Shown here piece after piece: positions 1 through 4,701 of a DNA stretch of 6,720 bases; within the stretch, counting starts at the first letter, position 1, and the number at the start of each line of letters is the position of its first letter. The notes beneath the pieces were generated by a model. The model was given only the letters and a program-made list of their open reading frames with translations. It was not told the origin of the DNA and did not search any database. A program made the translations under genes and the position numbers. Source of the DNA: Chitinophaga pinensis (GTDB lineage Bacteria; Bacteroidota; Bacteroidia; Chitinophagales; Chitinophagaceae); NCBI GenBank assembly GCA_945872805.1, contig CAMCBE010000110.1, positions 1-6,720 on the forward strand, given 5' to 3'.

Positions 1-156
1 ATAAGCGTGATAAATCTAACCTTTACGTGGCCAAAATCATCCATATTTGACGAAAAAGAACAACTCAACATAAACGAAATAGCAGAAACCTGCCCCGTTA
101 AAGAGAGCATTCACCCTTCGATTGAAGTCAACATATCGTATAACTGGGAATCTTAA
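1..156 (+). CDS. OsmC family protein, C-terminal fragment (5' end outside window)
   Basis: Frame +1 is open from the first base to a TAA stop at 154-156, giving 51 residues with no start in view. The visible tail contains a short beta-strand-like segment ending in FTWP, then an acidic/polar helix leading to ETCPVKESIHP (the Cys codon is at 91-93), and ends in VNISYNW. A CPV cysteine followed by a short loop and a final strand is the usual C-terminal layout of OsmC/Ohr-type proteins. In characterised members this Cys is one of a pair that reduces organic hydroperoxides. The first catalytic Cys would lie upstream of the window, so peroxidase activity cannot be judged here; many OsmC-family proteins in Bacteroidota are uncharacterised. 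The gene converges on the DUF2851 gene, and the two stop codons overlap in TTAA at 153-156. The family call rests on the CPV context only. Confidence 0.7.
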   Translation: MSVINLTFTWPKSSIFDEKEQLNINEIAETCPVKESIHPSIEVNISYNWES

Positions 157-1424
157 TATTGCCATTCGCGCATGATTGAAGAATTCCCTATTTTACATTG
201 AACACATTGGATTTTACTGCAATACATAGTGTATAATGCTAAGCAAGATTGTGATTCTTTGGCATTTCTGGGTATTACACCAATTTTCTTTAATTCCTTA
301 ATTACTTTATTTGATTCGGGAGGTAATTGAATCAATAATTCATTGGCCTGTATGATATATTTTTTTTCTCCACGTGTTCTTCCATAAGCAATTAAAACAG
401 GCACAATAGTATTAATCATTAAATTAACAATGAATGAGTTTCCCAGTGATTTATGTTGTGGGGTAGTTGACCGATCAAATACAAAATGAGAATCCCAATA
501 TGGATTGACCTCAATATTGAAAAATGGTTGAATCGATTCAAACGATTCACATGATATACAAAAAGACAACAACGAATTGATTTTTACAATAAATGACGCC
601 AACTGAGCTAATCGGATTGTGGGGAAACTGGCAGGTCGCATTCGTAAAAAATAAACCGGAGGGATATGAGCTTCAATATTATGGAGGGCTTTTAATCGAG
701 TAAACTCTATCCATAATTCTTTTGCATAGTCATCGTTGAAACCGGAACTCAATATTCCAGCTTGACCCATTAAAAGTGCTTCTACAGAATGCTTGGAGGC
801 TCTATACCTTTTTACCAATGAAAATGGTATTGAAAATGCCAGCTGATTAAATGAATTAGAATTAACGTTTACTCCAAAATTTCTGCATAACATGATCCAT
901 ATCGCTTCTTCCCAATTGCCATTAAAAAAATGAAGTAGTTCGCTAAATTTAATCGCTCGATTTAATTGACGCTGATCAGCGAGGGAATTCAGCCATAGGG
1001 AAATAGGTACATCCATTTTAACTAGAACTGAATTAATACAAGGAATAATAGATTGACTTTTCATCAGTTTAGCATAAAAAGGCAATAAGTCGTGATTTAC
1101 GAAACTCGATAAGGCTAGAATTGGCGAATGTGAATACGCTGAATAATCATGGCGCCAGACAACATGTAGTATAACATTGTTATAATTAGAATCAGTATCA
1201 TGACCATGTTGATTATATTCTTGTGTAGTGAGATGAAGTTCGACGTTACCAGCCCAGTGTGTATCGCCTATCAGTAAACGTGAAAATAGAAAATCAGGGC
1301 CTTGATTCGTATTACGTGTTCCTGTATCAATAATGTTAATTGGCTTACCACATACAGAAATAAGCTTTTCATTGAACAACTTTTTCTCCCAAATGAAATG
1401 AAGTAGATTTTCAGAAAATATCAT
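153..1424 (-). CDS. DUF2851 family protein, function unknown
   Basis: This 423-residue protein has the typical look of the DUF2851 family, which is widespread in Bacteroidota and has no established function that I know of. The N-terminus has the family's signature blocks: ENLLHFIWE (5-13), NTNQGPDF (38-45), WAGNVELH (57-64) and HGHDTDSNYNNVILHVVW (73-90). A less conserved, probably helical middle follows. The C-terminal third includes NPYWDSHF and GNSFIVNLMINTIVPVL, and it ends with a cysteine cluster C394-x7-C402-x4-C407-x2-C410 in the YC...C..C.IG pattern seen in the family, which may bind a metal. There is no signal peptide or clear membrane segment, so it is probably cytoplasmic. It is the last gene of the minus-strand block, about 80 nt after maf. 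The gap and the inverted repeat over its start leave room for separate control. The start at 1424 places the ENLLHFIW block right at the N-terminus, as expected for the family. Length looks full. Confidence 0.85.
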   Translation of the reverse strand: MIFSENLLHFIWEKKLFNEKLISVCGKPINIIDTGTRNTNQGPDFLFSRLLIGDTHWAGNVELHLTTQEYNQHGHDTDSNYNNVILHVVWRHDYSAYSHSPILALSSFVNHDLLPFYAKLMKSQSIIPCINSVLVKMDVPISLWLNSLADQRQLNRAIKFSELLHFFNGNWEEAIWIMLCRNFGVNVNSNSFNQLAFSIPFSLVKRYRASKHSVEALLMGQAGILSSGFNDDYAKELWIEFTRLKALHNIEAHIPPVYFLRMRPASFPTIRLAQLASFIVKINSLLSFCISCESFESIQPFFNIEVNPYWDSHFVFDRSTTPQHKSLGNSFIVNLMINTIVPVLIAYGRTRGEKKYIIQANELLIQLPPESNKVIKELKKIGVIPRNAKESQSCLALYTMYCSKIQCVQCKIGNSSIMREWQY

Positions 1425-1433
1425 TTCTGAAAA
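1408..1433. repeat. Perfect 10-bp inverted repeat over the DUF2851 start codon
   Basis: TTTTCAGAAA at 1408-1417 is followed after six bases by its exact reverse complement TTTCTGAAAA at 1424-1433. The DUF2851 ATG (minus strand, 1424-1422) lies at the stem/loop junction. In the mRNA this could form a 10-bp stem with a 6-nt loop, with the A of AUG closing the stem and UG in the loop. Eight of the ten pairs are A-U, so the hairpin would be only moderately stable. It could be a translational control element, a protein-binding operator or chance in AT-rich DNA. No regulatory role is shown. Confidence 0.4.
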
Positions 1434-1504
1434 ATAGAATAGATAGCCTATTCCATAAATGTATTAAACACTCAATAAAAGGAGAAAAATACTTCACGGG
1501 TGGA

Positions 1505-2086
1505 TTAGCTGAATGCAGAATGGAGCATCCTAACTACTCTACTGATAGGCAGTCCCATTACATTATAAAAATCACCATCAATGGATTTTATACCTACAAC
1601 ACCTATCCATTCTTGTATTGCATACGCACCAGCTTTGTCGAATGGTTTATAGTGAGAAACATAATGGTTGATTTGATCTTCTGTCAATTCATTAAACGTA
1701 ACATACGTAGTATCTACAAAAGAAATTTCTTTGGATGTACATTTCATAACCACAGCTGTCACAACAGCATGCTTTTGACCACTTAACTTTTTCAGTATTT
1801 CGATGGCATGATCATGATCATTTGGCTTTCCAATAATTTCATCCTGTAAAACAACAATGGTATCTGCTGAAATGATTATTCTTTCTGAATCAGGGGAAGA
1901 AGTACTCAATAGATTGTATACGGCTAAATTTTTATTCTTGGCGATGAGTAAAGCCGCATCTGCTGGATGTGTACCTGGCGGAAATGATTCATCTATATCT
2001 GAAACGATGACCTCAAAGGGAATTTCAGCCCATTCCAAGAGCATTTTACGACGAGGCGAACCAGAGGCTAGGACAATTTTGTTCAT
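1505..2086 (-). CDS. maf: Maf family nucleoside triphosphate pyrophosphatase
   Basis: Maf proteins hydrolyse non-canonical or certain canonical nucleoside triphosphates (dTTP/UTP or m7GTP, depending on subfamily) to the monophosphate plus pyrophosphate in the cytoplasm. They have been linked to septum inhibition when overproduced. The 193 residues are a complete family length. Visible motifs are LASGSPRRKMLL (6-17, phosphate-binding loop), D32-E33 in the SDIDES segment, ISADT with catalytic-type D75 (72-76), IGKP (85-88), GQKHAVVTAV (103-112), FDKAGAYAIQ (149-158) and GDFYNVMGLP (171-180). The LASGSPRR, SADT and DKAGAYAIQ pattern fits the YhdE-like dTTP/UTP branch better than the YceF-like m7GTP branch. 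That subfamily call is inference. The start is firm because the loop motif begins at residue 6. Its ATG overlaps the upstream prenyltransferase stop as ATGA, which suggests translational coupling. Confidence 0.95.
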   Translation of the reverse strand: MNKIVLASGSPRRKMLLEWAEIPFEVIVSDIDESFPPGTHPADAALLIAKNKNLAVYNLLSTSSPDSERIIISADTIVVLQDEIIGKPNDHDHAIEILKKLSGQKHAVVTAVVMKCTSKEISFVDTTYVTFNELTEDQINHYVSHYKPFDKAGAYAIQEWIGVVGIKSIDGDFYNVMGLPISRVVRMLHSAFS

Positions 2087-3033
2087 CGATTATAATAGTA
2101 GTAAAGAGTCATTGAAAAAATACCTGCTAGCATAATCAACTTAATTAAACCACTTAATTGATGATAATCAGACGATGTTATAGCCGTATTTATTTTTTTA
2201 ACTAATCTAAACAAGGGAAATAGTAGGGTTATCATAATGTAAAACACTAACCAAGTCCAAGAATTAAAAAAAGAGTAAAAAAGCAGGATAAGCAACATGG
2301 CGATTAAAATATATATCCATGCTGAAACAAATAATTTAGTGATAGCTGTTCCCCATACTATAGGAATGGTAGTACAGTTATTTCTCCTATCTCCATCCTG
2401 ATCCTCCATATCTTTAACGATTTCGCGTATAAAGGATACGACGAAAGCAAATCCAGCATAAACTGCTACCATTTTATATATTTTCAACAATACATTAGAT
2501 CGATTGGATAACAATAAGTCAGTAGAAAAATCTAATTCGGCGATATATAAAATAATGATAACCCATGAAGTCAATAGAGAAATTAAAATATTTCCTGAAA
2601 GTAGTTTTCGCTTAAAGGTTGTAGAATAGAATATCAAAATAATTACCACAACAATATTAAACAAAAGCAAAAAAGGATTTTTTAGCTGGTACGATACATA
2701 TGCTGTATAACCAAGGCCTATTGCAGATAAAACAAGATGAAAAAACATAGCCCAGCGTCTGCTGATATGTCTACCTATAATCAATCTATGGGGCTTATTT
2801 ATTCGATCAATATTTAAATCGAAATAATCATTAATTATATATCCAGCCGCTGCAATCAAAACCGAAGATAAAATTAAATAATTCAAATTAGCTATGGATA
2901 AAACAGGGCCGGTAGAATTGTAAATGGCATATTGAGGACTTACAATACAGTAGTAAAAGATCAATTGTGTGATTGCAATAAAAATCAGGTTCCCGAACCG
3001 GATTAATTTTAAAAATTCAAATAATCTTTTCAT
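2083..3033 (-). CDS. UbiA-family membrane prenyltransferase, (geranylgeranyl)glycerol-phosphate transferase-like
   Basis: This is an integral membrane enzyme of the UbiA superfamily, which transfers a polyprenyl chain from its diphosphate to an acceptor. The 316 residues form roughly nine hydrophobic segments (about 13-31, 52-67, 95-112, 119-137, 147-166, 186-203, 234-256, 258-278 and 293-312), as expected for the fold. Both Mg-diphosphate motifs are present. The first is N68-D69-x2-D72-x3-D76 in a NDYFDLNIDRINKP context. The second is D208-x2-D211-x-D213-x-D215 after FIREIVKD. These segments resemble the branch annotated in Bacteroidota as geranylgeranylglycerol-phosphate geranylgeranyltransferase, related to archaeal DGGGP synthase, rather than MenA or 4-hydroxybenzoate transferases. 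The true acceptor is unknown. It begins 12 nt after the HAD phosphatase stop and overlaps maf by 4 nt, so all three are probably co-transcribed. No clear Shine-Dalgarno precedes it. Superfamily is certain; substrate is not. Confidence 0.87.
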   Translation of the reverse strand: MKRLFEFLKLIRFGNLIFIAITQLIFYYCIVSPQYAIYNSTGPVLSIANLNYLILSSVLIAAAGYIINDYFDLNIDRINKPHRLIIGRHISRRWAMFFHLVLSAIGLGYTAYVSYQLKNPFLLLFNIVVVIILIFYSTTFKRKLLSGNILISLLTSWVIIILYIAELDFSTDLLLSNRSNVLLKIYKMVAVYAGFAFVVSFIREIVKDMEDQDGDRRNNCTTIPIVWGTAITKLFVSAWIYILIAMLLILLFYSFFNSWTWLVFYIMITLLFPLFRLVKKINTAITSSDYHQLSGLIKLIMLAGIFSMTLYYYYNR

Positions 3034-3045
3034 TAGAATAAAGAA

Positions 3046-3561
3046 TTATACACTTTGAATTTTCTCATTTTCACCCCAGGTTCCCTGAACACGCATCACT
3101 TTTTCAATTATTTCTCGAACACATCCATTACCACCTGCTTTTGCGGAGATGTAATGAGCCTTACTTTTAACTTCTGAAACAGCATCAATCGGACATGCAT
3201 TGAATCCACTTTGCTGAAATCCCTCAAGATCAGGAAGATCATCTCCCATGTAAAGGACTTGCGATTGGGTTAGTGAAAATTCACGTAACAGCATTTTAAT
3301 CGCCTCTGCTTTGTTCGACACTTGTTGGATGAAACGATTTATTCCTAAGTGATTCAAGCGTTTAGAAATCGGTTCAGAGGAAGAGCCAGTCAACACCACA
3401 ACGATCATTCCACACTTAGCTGCTGCTTGTAAAGCATACCCATCTTTAATATCCATTACCCTCTCCCATTCACCTGTTGATGACATCAACAGCTTTCCAT
3501 TGGTTAAGACGCCATCCATATCAAAGACCAGCATTCGTATAGTTAATAATTTATCAAGCAT
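3046..3561 (-). CDS. kdsC: KdsC-type HAD phosphatase (probable KDO-8-phosphate phosphatase)
   Basis: This small cap-less HAD-superfamily hydrolase has 171 residues, the usual KdsC length. KdsC removes phosphate from 3-deoxy-D-manno-octulosonate 8-phosphate to give KDO for lipid A inner core; the enzymes are tetrameric and cytoplasmic. HAD motif I is FDMDGVLTNG (nucleophile D14, acid/base D16), motif II is T58 in VVLTGS, motif III is K84 in SNKAEA, and motif IV is GDDLPDLE (D107, D108, D111). The DIKDGYAL stretch (37-44) and GGNGCVREI (143-151) are characteristic of the KdsC branch. The common ITGR after motif II is TGS here (S60). No other KDO gene is in the window, so another sugar- or acid-phosphate substrate remains possible. 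It is the first gene of the minus-strand block, with UbiA 12 nt downstream. M10 is a possible later start, but M1 gives the normal lead into motif I. Confidence 0.85.
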   Translation of the reverse strand: MLDKLLTIRMLVFDMDGVLTNGKLLMSSTGEWERVMDIKDGYALQAAAKCGMIVVVLTGSSSEPISKRLNHLGINRFIQQVSNKAEAIKMLLREFSLTQSQVLYMGDDLPDLEGFQQSGFNACPIDAVSEVKSKAHYISAKAGGNGCVREIIEKVMRVQGTWGENEKIQSV

Positions 3562-3610
3562 ATTATATCTAATCGGATAAGCTAAGTTAAATGAAGTAAA
3601 ACGAACTTTG

Positions 3611-3642
3611 TTGATCGATTGTCTGTCTCTCGGTTATCTTTG
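3611..3642 (+). promoter_or_regulatory. Candidate Bacteroidota-type promoter for the alpha/beta hydrolase gene
   Basis: TTG at 3611-3613 is followed, 21 bases later, by TATCTTTG at 3635-3642. This is a full match to the Bacteroidota -7 consensus TAnnTTTG at about the expected distance from a -33 TTG. The ATG at 3660 is 17 nt further on, so the leader would be very short. There is no Shine-Dalgarno before the ATG, only AT-rich sequence, which is common in this phylum. The site lies in the 98-bp divergent gap. No comparably good match was found for the opposite gene. Transcription from here is inference. Confidence 0.55.
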
Positions 3643-3659
3643 CTTTAAATAATTATTCA

Positions 3660-4514
3660 ATGAATAATAGTCAAAAGCTATTTATTTTATACCTCCGCAC
3701 AAAGCTAAAACTAATTTCTTGGCTATCCATAAAATGGACTGCCCGGATCGCATTTAAGATCTTCACTACCCCTTATCGAAAGTCGAATAAACAAAAACCT
3801 TCCATTTTCAATAGCGCTAATTCCATAGAATTGAACGTAGAAGGTCAAACCATTAAGGGGTATTGCTGGAACACTTCCTCAACACAAAAAATATTGATTG
3901 TTCATGGATTTGAATCAAGGGCTTATAATTTTGAATCCTATATTTCGCCATTGATTGATAAAGGACTATGTGTTTATGCCATGGATGGAAAGGCTCATGG
4001 ATTAAGTGATGGTAAGACCATAACCCTTCCAGAATACATCATGATGTTTCAAGAATTAGAAAAAAGGGTTGGTCAGTTTGATGGATTTATCACACATTCA
4101 TTTGGTGGACTAGCCGTTTGCTTATATCAAGAACAACTAAAACAGTCTAATTCTAGACTGGTACTTATAGCTCCTGCTACGCAAACAAGCACCTCTTTAA
4201 CGTTATTCTGTAAATTTTTAAACCTAGACGAAAAGATTAAGATGGGTATCTACCAATTAATAGAAAGTGCATCCGGGAATTCTGTAAATTATTACTCACT
4301 GAACCGCATTATTCCTAAGCTTGAGAATAAAATTTTATGGGTACACGATGAGAATGATGAAATCACCCCTATTTCCGATTTAAGTGAGCTACTCCTTAAA
4401 AAGCAGGAAAATGTTGAATTTATGATTACAAAAGGCCTTGGTCATAGAAGGATATATAAAGATCCAGACGTTATGGAAAAAGTCATGAATTTTATAAAAC
4501 CTCTATCCCTTTGA
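3660..4514 (+). CDS. Alpha/beta hydrolase, substrate unknown
   Basis: This 284-residue alpha/beta-hydrolase-fold protein is of the kind often annotated in Bacteroidota as alpha/beta hydrolase or serine-aminopeptidase-like. An N-terminal stretch of about 60 residues, basic and partly hydrophobic (LYLRTKLKLISWLSIKW), precedes the core. It has no clear signal cleavage site and may associate with the membrane. The core shows the oxyanion-region HGFESR (82-87), then MDGKAHGLSDGK (108-119). The nucleophile elbow is THSFGG with S147, the probable acid is D233 in HDENDEITP, and the base is H262 in GLGHRR. The full catalytic triad is therefore present. The first glycine of the usual G-x-S-x-G elbow is T145. 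It stands alone: divergent from the minus-strand block and 187 bp from topA, with its own candidate promoter. It is likely an esterase, lipase or peptidase-like hydrolase; the natural substrate cannot be read from sequence. Confidence 0.85.
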   Translation: MNNSQKLFILYLRTKLKLISWLSIKWTARIAFKIFTTPYRKSNKQKPSIFNSANSIELNVEGQTIKGYCWNTSSTQKILIVHGFESRAYNFESYISPLIDKGLCVYAMDGKAHGLSDGKTITLPEYIMMFQELEKRVGQFDGFITHSFGGLAVCLYQEQLKQSNSRLVLIAPATQTSTSLTLFCKFLNLDEKIKMGIYQLIESASGNSVNYYSLNRIIPKLENKILWVHDENDEITPISDLSELLLKKQENVEFMITKGLGHRRIYKDPDVMEKVMNFIKPLSL

Positions 4515-4658
4515 CCATTTTATCTTTTTTTAACAACGTGAAAAAGCACAATAGTTAATGTGATTTTCTATTTGGATTTCAACACTAAATCTTTCCTTTT
4601 GCATTGAAAATGTGAAAAATCATTCTCTTTATCTTATTATTGCATCAATTTAGTGAAG

Positions 4659-4670
4659 AATATCGATATT
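4659..4670. repeat. 12-bp perfect palindrome upstream of topA
   Basis: AATATCGATATT is self-complementary and ends 31 nt before the topA start, within the 187-bp gap 4515-4701. It could be an operator, but palindromes of this length are expected a few times by chance in a window this AT-rich. Otherwise the gap shows no gene, no convincing terminator and no full TAnnTTTG promoter match. The best near-match is TATTATTG at 4635-4642, which has one mismatch and no well-placed TTG. Confidence 0.2.
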
Positions 4671-4701
4671 AAAATAGCATTACAAGAATTGAATTGAAAG
4701 A

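Noticed and set aside
1520..1786. Open frame on the + strand inside maf
   Set aside because: It lies wholly antisense to the well-supported maf gene, has no recognisable motif, and its composition fits a shadow of the real frame.
1857..2135. Second open frame on the + strand across maf and the end of the prenyltransferase gene
   Set aside because: It is antisense to two confident genes and has no family resemblance.
3562..3600. Promoter for kdsC on the minus strand (TAACTTAG)
   Set aside because: It has one mismatch to TAnnTTTG and no TTG at the right distance upstream; too weak to annotate.
4515..4560. Possible terminator after the hydrolase (T-run followed by AACGTG...CAC)
   Set aside because: Only about three adjacent base pairs form next to the loop and the T-run lies before rather than after the stem, so it is not a convincing intrinsic terminator.
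4635..4642. TATTATTG as a topA promoter -7 element
   Set aside because: It has one mismatch and the nearest upstream TTG is about 28 nt away, beyond the usual spacing.
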